From NCBI GenBank assembly GCA_028290925.1, contig JAQGIX010000335.1, positions 1-6,176 on the forward strand: a stretch of DNA of 6,176 nucleotides, read 5' to 3'. Made by a program: the position numbers and the translations under genes. The notes beneath the pieces are model-generated. The model saw only the letters and a list, made by a program, of their open reading frames with translations. It had not been told where the DNA came from and made no database searches. The DNA comes from Phenylobacterium sp. Lineage in GTDB: Bacteria; Pseudomonadota; Alphaproteobacteria; Caulobacterales; Caulobacteraceae. Positions 1 to 5,756 of the stretch are shown here, in pieces (the first letter of the stretch is position 1; each line of letters begins with the position of its first letter).

Positions 1-75
1 CAGGGTCAGCGCCCGGCCGAGAGCGCCGCGCCGCTCGCCGGCGTCAGCCGACCTGCTTGTTTCGGGAATCGCCAC
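1..75 (-). CDS. Possible 5' end of a downstream gene, cut by the window edge
   Basis: Reading leftward, a GTG codon at 75-73 opens a frame with no stop up to the window edge, giving 25 residues that begin VAIPETSRSADAGERRG. An AAGGGG stretch lies 8 bases before the GTG, a good ribosome-binding position. The gap to the stop of the protease gene upstream on the same strand is only 32 bases, so the two could be co-transcribed. Nothing in the 25 residues identifies a family. With such high GC content an open 75-base frame is weak evidence on its own; the ribosome-binding site and the operon-like spacing are the main support. It may also be plain intergenic sequence. Confidence 0.35.
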   Translation of the reverse strand, partial: MAIPETSRSADAGERRGALGRALTL

Positions 76-107
76 TCAACTCGCCCCTTGCCGGGCGCGA
101 AGAGAGC

Positions 108-1034
108 CTATCGGGCGGAGGCGATCAATAGACGGCCGCCGCCGGGGTTGGGGAGGCGCGCCGGATCCTCGATCATCACCCAGGTGAAGGCGTCGCCGTT
201 CAGCTGGCGGCGCACCCAGCGATAGGGCGCCTGGCGCCAGGCGACGATCCAGGGCGAGAGATTGTCGAGGACGTATTCACCCTCGCTCGTGGCCACCAGG
301 AGCACGGCGTGGCTTTCCCCCCACCGGGTGGTCACCAGGCCGATGTTGATGGCAGGGCGGGGCAGGCCGGCGGCGAGCAGGGCCCGCTGCTTTTCAAGGA
401 CGTAGTCCTCGCAGTCGCCCGCGCGGCGGCCTTCCTCCAGCGGGGTGTTCCAGTAGTCGTCGACCCCATAGTTCACCCGGTCCGTGCGCTCTTCGATCGC
501 GCCGTTCACGTCGCCGTTCACCTGATTGAGCAGCGACCACAGCTTCGGCGTCATGTGCGGCGTGGTTTCGTCGGCCTGCTTGAGGACGTGGACGGTCGGG
601 TCGATGAATTCGACGCGGGTCTCGATGACGGCCGGCGCGACCACCGGCTCCTGGACGCCGGGCGCGACGAGGCGTGGCTCCTCCGGGGCGGCGGCAATGA
701 AGCTCGCCTGCGTGAGGTGCGCCGGGCCGGGCGAACCCAGGGCGGCGGGCATGATCACCGGTGGCATGGACGGGCCAAGCGCCGCCATCAGCTCGGCGCG
801 GTCCGCCTTGGCGCGGCTCACCTCGGCGAGCACGACCCGGGCGTCCGCGCCGCAGTCCTGCGGCTTGCGTTCGCAAAAGGCCACATAGCCCAGCGGCGGC
901 AGGGCGCTGGAGCCCAGCGGCATGTTCGGCCCTGGTTGCGGCGCGGCAAAGGCAGCCGACGCCGTCAACCAGAGCCCTGCGGCGAGCAATAGCTCGCGCA
1001 GGCTCTTCCTATGTAACACCACACCATCACCCAA
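108..1034 (-). CDS. Transglutaminase-like cysteine peptidase (BTLCP, LapG-like, C93 family), exported
   Basis: Predicted periplasmic cysteine protease of the bacterial transglutaminase-like family (DUF920/peptidase C93). The best-known member, LapG, cuts the N-terminus of a large RTX adhesin and so releases it from the surface; whether this copy does so is inference. The frame encodes 308 residues. Residues 1-30 look like a signal peptide (basic HRK, then a hydrophobic LLLAAGLWLTASAAFA stretch, likely cut after AFA). Residues 45-62 carry a P-L-G-x-x-x-F-C...C pattern (Cys54, Cys61). Residues 85-140 are an Ala/Pro-rich stretch that looks like a linker. The catalytic domain fills about 145-290 and shows the expected triad: Cys208 in GDCEDY, His242 in ESHAVL and Asp257 in YVLDN. 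The longest frame starts with TTG at 1034 and has only a weak ribosome site; GTG codons at 1022 and 1019 are equally possible and keep the signal peptide. It is divergent from the polysaccharide export gene across an AT-rich gap. Confidence 0.9.
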   Translation of the reverse strand: MGDGVVLHRKSLRELLLAAGLWLTASAAFAAPQPGPNMPLGSSALPPLGYVAFCERKPQDCGADARVVLAEVSRAKADRAELMAALGPSMPPVIMPAALGSPGPAHLTQASFIAAAPEEPRLVAPGVQEPVVAPAVIETRVEFIDPTVHVLKQADETTPHMTPKLWSLLNQVNGDVNGAIEERTDRVNYGVDDYWNTPLEEGRRAGDCEDYVLEKQRALLAAGLPRPAINIGLVTTRWGESHAVLLVATSEGEYVLDNLSPWIVAWRQAPYRWVRRQLNGDAFTWVMIEDPARLPNPGGGRLLIASAR

Positions 1035-1293
1035 TTTGTTCTTATTGGGCTCGGTGTAGACCGTGTGATCTTAAGGCTAGTTATATCGACATAGTTATTC
1101 GTGCGTTAGCCAAGATGAGTCCTCAGTTGGCGCAGTGTATAAATTGTAAATTCTGCGTTGTTGAATCTGAAATCTAGATTTACGAAGCTTAATAATCCTT
1201 AGTCGATATTAACCGTGATCTATGCGTGCGGCGGATCGCCAAGCCCTATTCCGTCGGTCTCGCGGCTGCGGTATGCTGACCTGAGGGGATACG
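1035..1293. promoter_or_regulatory. AT-rich divergent intergenic region
   Basis: This 259-base gap separates the starts of the protease gene (leftward) and the export gene (rightward), so it should hold both promoters. It is strikingly AT-rich for this DNA: 43 of 120 bases in 1081-1200 are G or C, about 36 percent, in a window that is otherwise strongly GC-rich. It contains the TATAAATT stretch at 1138-1145, a perfect 12-base palindrome at 1170-1181, and an inverted repeat TTAATA (1189-1194) and TATTAA (1207-1212) 12 bases apart. I could not place a convincing -35/-10 pair on either strand. A strong ribosome site, GAGGGG at 1283-1288, precedes the export gene by 5 bases. Confidence 0.5.
1170..1181. 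promoter_or_regulatory. 12-bp perfect palindrome, candidate operator
   Basis: AAATCTAGATTT reads identically on both strands. It lies in the AT-rich divergent gap, 113 bases before the export gene and about 135 bases from the protease start. A symmetric AT-rich site of this size is typical of a dimeric regulator's operator, but I do not recognise the motif and AT-rich DNA makes chance palindromes more likely. Confidence 0.25.
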
Positions 1294-1887
1294 GTGCGGA
1301 GCTTTTCTGGAATGCGACGGCTATCGATGCTGGCGGCGCTTATGGCTGCCGGCCTTGCGATTCTATTCAGTGCGATCGCCACGCACAGCTGGGCGGCCGA
1401 GCAGCCTGAGGCTCACCGGGTCATTCCGGAATACCACCTGGGCGCCAGCGACAAGATCCGCGTCATCACCTTCGGGGAGGAGTCGCTCACCGGCGAGTTC
1501 TTCATCGGCGGATCGGGCAAGGTCTCGTTGCCGCTGATCGGCGAACAGCAGGCCGCGGGCCTTTCGGTCTCCGAGTTCCAGAGGGAGGTCGAGGGCGCGC
1601 TGAAGCAGGGCGATATCCTGAAGGACCCCCACGTCAGCGTCGAGGTCCTGACCTATCGCCCGTTCTACATATTGGGCGAGGTGCAGAAGCCCGGCGAATA
1701 TCCCTTCAGCAATGGCCTGACGGTGGTGAACGCCGTGGCCACCGCCAACGGCTTCACCTATCGCGCCAACACCAAGCGGGTGTTCATCAAGCGCGCCGAC
1801 AGCACCGAGGAGCAGGAGTTCCCGCTGACCAGCACCATGCCGGTGGCCCCTGGGGATACGATCCGTGTCGCCGAGCGGTTTTTCTGA
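1294..1887 (+). CDS. Polysaccharide biosynthesis/export protein (Wza/GumB family, short form)
   Basis: Member of the outer-membrane polysaccharide export (OPX) family, which forms or helps form the outer-membrane or periplasmic passage for capsule, exopolysaccharide or holdfast polymers. 197 residues. Residues 1-35 form a signal peptide (RRL followed by a hydrophobic stretch, likely cut at SWA-AE). The Poly_export domain spans about 44-120, starting with the family's YHLGASDKIRV-type motif and including GKVSLPLIGE. One SLBB-like domain follows at about 122-170, with FYILGEVQKPGEYPF and a LTVVNAVATANGF helix. The C-terminus PGDTIRVAERFF is also typical. It has no cysteine, so it cannot be a lipoprotein, and it lacks the second SLBB and C-terminal membrane helix of full-length Wza (about 380 residues); it resembles the short GumB-like type. 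The GTG start at 1294 has a GAGGGG ribosome site 5 bases upstream; ATG 1312 is the alternative. No co-polymerase (Wzc) gene follows; the next gene is convergent. Confidence 0.92.
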   Translation: MRSFSGMRRLSMLAALMAAGLAILFSAIATHSWAAEQPEAHRVIPEYHLGASDKIRVITFGEESLTGEFFIGGSGKVSLPLIGEQQAAGLSVSEFQREVEGALKQGDILKDPHVSVEVLTYRPFYILGEVQKPGEYPFSNGLTVVNAVATANGFTYRANTKRVFIKRADSTEEQEFPLTSTMPVAPGDTIRVAERFF

Positions 1888-1993
1888 ATTGCAGGCCCGT
1901 TGGCGGCCAGGCCGTGCGCCTCGCGGCCCGATGCGGGCGCTCATCCAGGCGGGGCTCGCACCGCGCCCCGGCGGGTGCAGTCCGGCAGGCGTC

Positions 1994-2017
1994 CGGCGGC
2001 GAGCGCGCACGCCGCCG
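1994..2017. terminator. GC-rich hairpin between convergent genes, possible bidirectional terminator
   Basis: CGGCGGCG (1994-2001) and CGCCGCCG (2010-2017) form a perfect 8-bp stem with an 8-base loop in the 141-base gap between the converging export and sugar transferase genes. It is 12 bases past the transferase stop on the minus strand and 107 bases past the export stop on the plus strand. The position suits a shared terminator, but neither side has a clear run of T, so intrinsic termination is unproven. The octamer GCAGGCGT occurs on both sides of the hairpin (1985-1992 and 2019-2026). Confidence 0.35.
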
Positions 2018-2028
2018 AGCAGGCGTTC

Positions 2029-2661
2029 TTAGAAGGCGTTTCCGGCGGCGACCAGGTGTGGGATCGTGCGCGCCAGGATGAAGAGGTCCAGCCCCAGCGA
2101 CCAGCTCTCGATGTAGCGTGCGTCCGCGGCGACGCGCTGCCGCATGTCGTCCACGTGACCAACGGTGCCGCGCAGATCGCTCACCTGCGCCAGGCCGGTG
2201 ATCCCGGGGCGGACCCGAAGCCGCTCCGGATATTCGAGGATCAGGGCGGCGTATTCGGTGTCCATCTCCGCCGCGTGCGGCCGAGGTCCGACCAGCGACA
2301 TGTCGCCCATCACCACGTTGAACAGCTGCGGCAGTTCATCGAGGCTCGTGCGGCGCAGGAAGCCGCCGAGCCGCGTCACGCGCGCGTCGCCGCGCTGTGT
2401 CCAGCCGCCCTGGCCATCGGCCGGCAACATGGTGCGGAACTTCAGGATCGTGAACAGGCGTCCGCCCAGTCCGCCCCGCGACTGACGGAAGAAGATTGGG
2501 CCGCCGGATTCGAGGAAGATGGCCGTCCCGATGAGCAACAGGGCGGGCGCAAGCAACAGGATCAGCGAGCTGGCCATGACCAAGTCAAACGATCGCTTGG
2601 CGCGGCTGGTGGCAGCCTCGCCAGCCTCTAACGGCCAGGAGCGATCGGTCGCAACCTGCAT
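2029..2661 (-). CDS. Sugar transferase (undecaprenyl-phosphate sugar-1-phosphate transferase; PssY/HfsE/WcaJ C-terminal type)
   Basis: Predicted monotopic phosphoglycosyl transferase that moves a sugar-1-phosphate from a UDP-sugar onto undecaprenyl phosphate at the inner face of the cytoplasmic membrane, the first step of a repeat unit. From ATG 2661 it has 210 residues, the size of the minimal catalytic domain. Visible in order: RAKRSFDLV (20-28), a single hydrophobic re-entrant-type helix with a central proline (about 30-51), GGPIFFRQSR (53-62), the KFRTM motif (74-78), the catalytic Asp108-Glu109 pair in SLDELPQLFNVV, GDMSLVGPRP (119-128) and RPGITGLAQV (151-160). The frame stays open upstream to 2952, but the extra 97 residues show no family similarity and overlap a strong inverted repeat, so I place the start at 2661, where GGGGGA sits 4 bases upstream. 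It lacks the N-terminal multi-helix domain of full WcaJ. Which sugar it uses cannot be told from sequence. Confidence 0.93.
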   Translation of the reverse strand: MQVATDRSWPLEAGEAATSRAKRSFDLVMASSLILLLAPALLLIGTAIFLESGGPIFFRQSRGGLGGRLFTILKFRTMLPADGQGGWTQRGDARVTRLGGFLRRTSLDELPQLFNVVMGDMSLVGPRPHAAEMDTEYAALILEYPERLRVRPGITGLAQVSDLRGTVGHVDDMRQRVAADARYIESWSLGLDLFILARTIPHLVAAGNAF

Positions 2662-3013
2662 TAGGTCCCCCAAGTGTTCCCCAGTTTTCACTAAGCCGGC
2701 CCACGGCGAAGCTGTAAAGTCTTTGTTAGCATCTTCGCCTTGCACGCCCGCCCCTGTGTCAATGTGAGCCACGCCTAGCCCACATATTGGGCGACTAGCG
2801 AAACACATGCCGATTGCGGACGCAGACGTGACTGGGCCAGGGCTCCACGTTGTTTCGCGCGCGCGACGCCGCGGTGTCCCCGGGAAATCTTGGGCCGCGG
2901 CTTGCTCTTTTCCGCGGCCGTTAAACTTCTGCTGACCTGAAACAGGGATCATCCCTCTGCCCCGACCGTTAGGTCAGTCAGAAGACTGTGAGGGCAGAAG
3001 GAAAGGTGGCGCC
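2662..3013. promoter_or_regulatory. Divergent intergenic region with two inverted repeats
   Basis: About 350 bases lie between the sugar transferase start (leftward) and the small membrane ORF (rightward). I see no convincing gene here. Two inverted repeats stand out: a perfect 8-bp one at 2893-2919 (described separately) and GCCCA-CATAT-TGGGC at 2778-2792, the latter flanked by CTAG on both sides (2775-2778 and 2795-2798). Both promoters probably lie here, but I could not assign -35/-10 boxes. Confidence 0.4.
2893..2919. repeat. Perfect 8-bp inverted repeat (hairpin or operator)
   Basis: GGCCGCGG (2893-2900) and CCGCGGCC (2912-2919) are exact reverse complements separated by the 11-base pyrimidine-rich spacer CTTGCTCTTTT. 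It sits about 95 bases before the small membrane ORF and about 230 bases before the sugar transferase start. It could be a stable hairpin in a 5' leader, a terminator for leftward read-through, or a protein-binding site. Each half-site is itself a near-palindrome, containing CCGCGG. No T-run follows on either strand. Confidence 0.4.
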
Positions 3014-3154
3014 GTGATCTGGCTGCTGATCTTCGCGACCTGGACGGCCCTGAGCCTCGCCGTGGCGGCGCCCGCCGCTCGGCTGCTGTCCTTCCGGACG
3101 AGACTGCAAGGCGACGCGCTGGCCTGGGCCCTCGCCGGATCGGCGATTGGTTGA
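3014..3154 (+). CDS. Possible small membrane protein (46 aa), unknown function
   Basis: A GTG at 3014 opens a 46-residue frame ending in TGA at 3152-3154. A purine-rich AGAAGGAAAGG stretch at about 2997-3007 gives a good ribosome site. Residues 2-20 (IWLLIFATWTALSLAVAAP) would make one transmembrane helix, followed by a basic segment with four arginines and a second mildly hydrophobic stretch (LAWALAGSAIG). I do not recognise a family. It ends 31 bases before the ATG of the sugar epimerase gene and overlaps an alternative TTG start of it at 3147, so the two could be translationally coupled. It could instead be the truncated front of a longer membrane protein, or a leader region that is open by chance. 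Confidence 0.4.
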   Translation: MIWLLIFATWTALSLAVAAPAARLLSFRTRLQGDALAWALAGSAIG

Positions 3155-3185
3155 CCCTGCGGCGCTAGTCCGGCACCGGGAGGCG

Positions 3186-4307
3186 ATGAGCGCTCCACAG
3201 TTCGGGACCTTGGCGGAGGCCGGCGACTGGTATGATCGCTGGCTGAGGGATGCCGCCCTGCCGCTATGGTCGAGCGCCGGCGTGCTTTCGGCGACCGGAG
3301 CTTTTCGTGAGGCGCTGACGCTCAACGGAGCGCCCGTCGAGAGCGCGCTCCGCGCGCGCGTCCAGGCGCGTCAGGTGTTCGTCTATGCGAGTTGCGCGAG
3401 CGCTGGTTTCGGCGGCGGCTGGGGAGACGTCGCGCGGCGAGGATTCGCCTTCTATCGAACGCACTATCAGCGCGCCGACCGGCGGTTCGCCATCCTGGCC
3501 AATGAGGCGGGTGAAATACTCGACGAAACGCCGTGTCTATATGAACAGGCCTTCTCGCTGCTGGCGATGGCGGCGCTCGCCGCAGCGGCCGACGATCAGG
3601 TGAGCCACGCGGGCGAGGCCCAACGCGTCCTCCAGGCTCTTGAAGGCCAGCGCCACTCCGCCGGCGGCTTTCGTGAATTCGGCGACCATCCCTTCCAGAC
3701 AAATGCGCAAATGCACCTCCTTGAGGCCGCGTTGGCCTGGGACGAGCTTGGTGCGGGACCGGTCTGGACGGCGCTCGCCGACGAGATCGTCGCGCTGGCC
3801 CTCGCGCACTTCATCGACGGTGAGGGGGGCTTCCTCCGTGAGTTCTTTGACGAGACCTGGGCGCCTGCCGCCGGCGACGATGGCCGCTGGGTTGAACCGG
3901 GGCATCAATTCGAGTGGTCATGGCTGTTGGCGCGGTGGGCGAAGGCGCGGAACGCGCCCCCGGCGCAGGCGGCCTCGCGTATTCTGTTTGAGCAGGGACT
4001 GCGAGGCGTTGATCGCACCCGAGGCGTCGCCGTCAACGTCCTATGGGATGACCTGACCTTGCGGGATCCTGTCGCGCGTTTGTGGCCGCAGACCGAGTAC
4101 TTGAAGGCGGCGCTCACCCACGGCGATGACGCGGAGGCGCTCACCGCCGCCAACGGTCTGGCGCGTTACCTCGATGTCCCGCTCTGGGGCGCCTGGAGAG
4201 ACAAGATGCTGCCCGATGGCTCGTTCGTGGAGGAGCCTGCGCCGGCGAGTTCATTTTACCATGTCGTGGTCGCCGTGTTGCAGCTCCTCAAGCACGCTCG
4301 AGGCTGA
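3186..4307 (+). CDS. AGE-family sugar epimerase/isomerase (N-acylglucosamine 2-epimerase fold)
   Basis: Member of the N-acylglucosamine 2-epimerase (AGE) superfamily: cytoplasmic, metal-independent (alpha/alpha)6-barrel enzymes that epimerise or isomerise sugars at C2, including GlcNAc/ManNAc epimerase, aldose-ketose isomerases of the YihS type and mannose-6-phosphate isomerase-like proteins. From ATG 3186 it has 373 residues, near the family norm of about 380-400. Family landmarks are all present: RVQARQVFVYA with Arg58/Arg62, TNAQMHLLEA with His177, EPGHQFEWSWLL with His240 and Glu243, LWPQTEYLKA at 299-308, and SSFYHVVVAV with His359. These match the Arg, three His and Glu active-site set known from YihS. 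ATG 3186 has GGGAGG only 2 bases upstream, which is close; the frame is open back to TTG 3147, inside the preceding small ORF. Exact substrate is unknown; mannose supply for the polysaccharide is a reasonable guess. No frame breaks seen. Confidence 0.9.
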   Translation: MSAPQFGTLAEAGDWYDRWLRDAALPLWSSAGVLSATGAFREALTLNGAPVESALRARVQARQVFVYASCASAGFGGGWGDVARRGFAFYRTHYQRADRRFAILANEAGEILDETPCLYEQAFSLLAMAALAAAADDQVSHAGEAQRVLQALEGQRHSAGGFREFGDHPFQTNAQMHLLEAALAWDELGAGPVWTALADEIVALALAHFIDGEGGFLREFFDETWAPAAGDDGRWVEPGHQFEWSWLLARWAKARNAPPAQAASRILFEQGLRGVDRTRGVAVNVLWDDLTLRDPVARLWPQTEYLKAALTHGDDAEALTAANGLARYLDVPLWGAWRDKMLPDGSFVEEPAPASSFYHVVVAVLQLLKHARG

Positions 4308-4321
4308 GCCGGGCGCTCGCC

Positions 4322-4348
4322 TCGGCATCGGCGGGCGCGACCTGCCGA
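4322..4348. terminator. Weak hairpin between convergent genes
   Basis: TCGGCA (4322-4327) and TGCCGA (4343-4348) pair over a 15-base GC-rich loop, and adjoining GCC and GGC can extend the stem with a bulge. It lies in the 63-base gap between the converging AGE-family and UDP-glucuronate epimerase genes, the right place for a terminator. There is no T-run and the stem is short, so support is weak. Confidence 0.2.
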
Positions 4349-4370
4349 AGGGCTCGGCGGCGTTGAGGCT

Positions 4371-5390
4371 CTAGGCGCGCCCGTAGTAGTCCAGGTACCA
4401 ATCCACGAACTTCGCCACGCCGGTCTCGACGCTGGTGGTGGGCGCATAGCCGACGGCTCGCCGGGTCTCCTCGATGTCGGCTTCGGTGCGGGCCACGTCG
4501 CCCGGCTGCATGGGCATGAGGTTCAGCTTGGCGCGTCGCTGCAGTTTTTCCTCGAGCAGCTCGATGTAGCGCATGAGTTCGACGCGCTGGCTGTTGCCGA
4601 TGTTGAGCACCCGCCACGGTGCGACGCCGCTGGTTGCCGGATCGGGCTTCAGCGGATCCCAGGCCGGGTTCACCTGCGCCGGATGGTCGAGGGCGGCGAT
4701 CACCCCTGAGGCGATGTCGTCGACGAAGGTGAAGTCGCGCTGCATCTTGCCTTCGCCGTAGACGTCGATCGGACGGCCATCGAGGATCGCGTCGGCGAAT
4801 TTGAACAGCGCCATGTCCGGCCGGCCCCAGGGACCGTAGACGGTGAAGAACCTCAGGCCCGTGCAGGGAACGTGGAACAGGTGGGCGTAGGCGTGCGCCA
4901 TGGACTCGTTGGCGAGCTTGGTGGCCGCATAGAGGGTGATCGGGTGGTTGGCCCCGTCGTGGACGTTGAACGGCAGCTTGCCGTTGGCGCCGTACACCGA
5001 GCTGGTCGAGGCGAAGACCAGGTGCTTCGGCTGGATGGCGCGGCAGCCCTCCAGGATGTTGAGGAAGCCCACCACATTGGCCTCGACGTAGGCCTCGGGC
5101 TTCTCGAGGCTGTAGCGGACGCCGGCCTGGGCGGCGAGGTTGACCACGCCTTCGGGCTTCGCCTCGGCGAACAGCGCCGCCACGCCGTCGCGGTCTTCGA
5201 GGTCGAGTCGGGCGTGGCGGTAGGCCGGATGCTTTTCCAGGATCGCCAGCCGCGCGGCCTTGAGGGTCGGGTCATAGTAGGCGTTGAGGTTGTCGAGGCC
5301 GACGACCTGGTCGCCCCGTTCCAAGAGGCGGCGGGCCACATGGAAGCCGATGAAGCCTGCGGAACCGGTCACCAGAACAGGCAAGGCCAC
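4371..5390 (-). CDS. UDP-glucuronate 4-epimerase-like NAD-dependent epimerase (LpsL/CapI type)
   Basis: Extended short-chain dehydrogenase that, in its closest recognisable subfamily, interconverts UDP-glucuronate and UDP-galacturonate in the cytoplasm, feeding acidic sugars into surface polysaccharides or LPS. 339 residues, the usual size. The Rossmann motif GSAGFIG (Gly9, Gly12, Gly15) starts almost at once, with Asp33 in GLDNLNAYYDP, a hallmark of this subfamily. Others in order: NLAAQAGVRYS (84-94), ASTSSVYG (127-134), the catalytic Tyr154-x-x-x-Lys158 in YAATK, FFTVYGPWGRPDMALFKF (181-198), YGEGKMQRDFTFVDDI (211-226) and PGDVARTEAD (296-305). The start is GTG at 5390; the frame closes at 5412-5414 and there is no room for a later start before the Rossmann motif. 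A clear ribosome site is lacking: GAGG abuts the GTG and a CTCC lies further upstream. It converges with the AGE gene. Confidence 0.93.
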   Translation of the reverse strand: MALPVLVTGSAGFIGFHVARRLLERGDQVVGLDNLNAYYDPTLKAARLAILEKHPAYRHARLDLEDRDGVAALFAEAKPEGVVNLAAQAGVRYSLEKPEAYVEANVVGFLNILEGCRAIQPKHLVFASTSSVYGANGKLPFNVHDGANHPITLYAATKLANESMAHAYAHLFHVPCTGLRFFTVYGPWGRPDMALFKFADAILDGRPIDVYGEGKMQRDFTFVDDIASGVIAALDHPAQVNPAWDPLKPDPATSGVAPWRVLNIGNSQRVELMRYIELLEEKLQRRAKLNLMPMQPGDVARTEADIEETRRAVGYAPTTSVETGVAKFVDWYLDYYGRA

Positions 5391-5756
5391 CCTCGAGGTC
5401 GGAGGCGCACGTCAGCGCGCGGGTCCGGCTCCGTAACCTTGGGAGGTTCGGAAGTCGACCGAAAGGCTTATGCGCTGAGGCCCACGACCTCGCGATAACC
5501 CGGCCGCGACTTGGCGGCGGCCGCGCGCAGGGCAATGTGGCGAAAAGCCAGTTGTCCGCCGCTCAAAGCCTCCCGGCGTGCAGCGGGACAGTGGACTCGT
5601 CAGGTCGCGGTTGGGCTGGGCGACTCGGATCACTCGCTCGAAAACCCGCCTGGCCTGCGACTATTCGAGCGTGAGTATTGGACGCATTCCCGTCATGCTT
5701 GGGTCTTAGCCCGACCGCTGATCTGCGAAATCACCAGTGAGTTCGCGCGGGGGGCC
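5391..5756. promoter_or_regulatory. Divergent intergenic region upstream of epimerase and type I exporter genes
   Basis: About 366 bases lie between the UDP-glucuronate epimerase start and the exporter start. It should contain promoters for both, but I cannot place boxes with confidence. A frame continuous with the exporter is open back to 5511, yet its translation shows nothing like the family and begins far before the expected N-terminus, so I treat it as non-coding. A short protein-like stretch on the minus strand (5468-5566) is described separately. Confidence 0.35.
5468..5566 (-). CDS. Possible 32-aa ORF or 3' remnant of a lost gene
   Basis: From TTG 5566 to TAA 5468 the minus strand encodes 32 residues, including GQLAFRHIALRAAAAK and ending GYREVVGLSA. 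The composition (LAFRHIALRAAAAK, then a short tail) and codon choice look more like real protein than the surrounding DNA. GGGAGG lies 2 bases before the TTG. The open frame extends only about 13 codons further back before a stop, so this is either a very small gene about 77 bases ahead of the epimerase gene or the surviving end of a degraded one. I cannot assign a family. Confidence 0.22.
   Translation of the reverse strand: MSGGQLAFRHIALRAAAAKSRPGYREVVGLSA

Noticed and set aside
309..992. Long plus-strand open frame opposite the C93 protease
   Set aside because: Its His/Arg/Gly/Ala-rich translation has no family motif and it is antisense to a well-supported gene; long antisense frames are expected at this GC content.
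1189..1214. TTAA-rich stretch resembling CtrA binding sites of Caulobacterales
   Set aside because: Half-sites are present (TTAA, TTAG, TTAACC) but the spacings seen are 6 bases, not the required 7, and AT-rich DNA gives such matches by chance.
1294..1400. Possible lipoprotein signal in the export protein
   Set aside because: There is no cysteine anywhere in the protein, so a lipobox is impossible.
1900..2631. Plus-strand open frame of 243 codons opposite the sugar transferase
   Set aside because: It lies wholly antisense to clear transferase motifs and shows no recognisable domain.
4872..5498. Plus-strand open frame of 208 codons opposite the UDP-glucuronate epimerase
   Set aside because: Antisense to a complete epimerase; repetitive Val/Glu/Gly-rich translation typical of a shadow frame.
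5511..5756. N-terminal extension of the exporter frame back to 5511
   Set aside because: The extra 82 residues have no similarity to type I exporters, and family proteins begin close to the C39-like domain, which fits ATG 5757.
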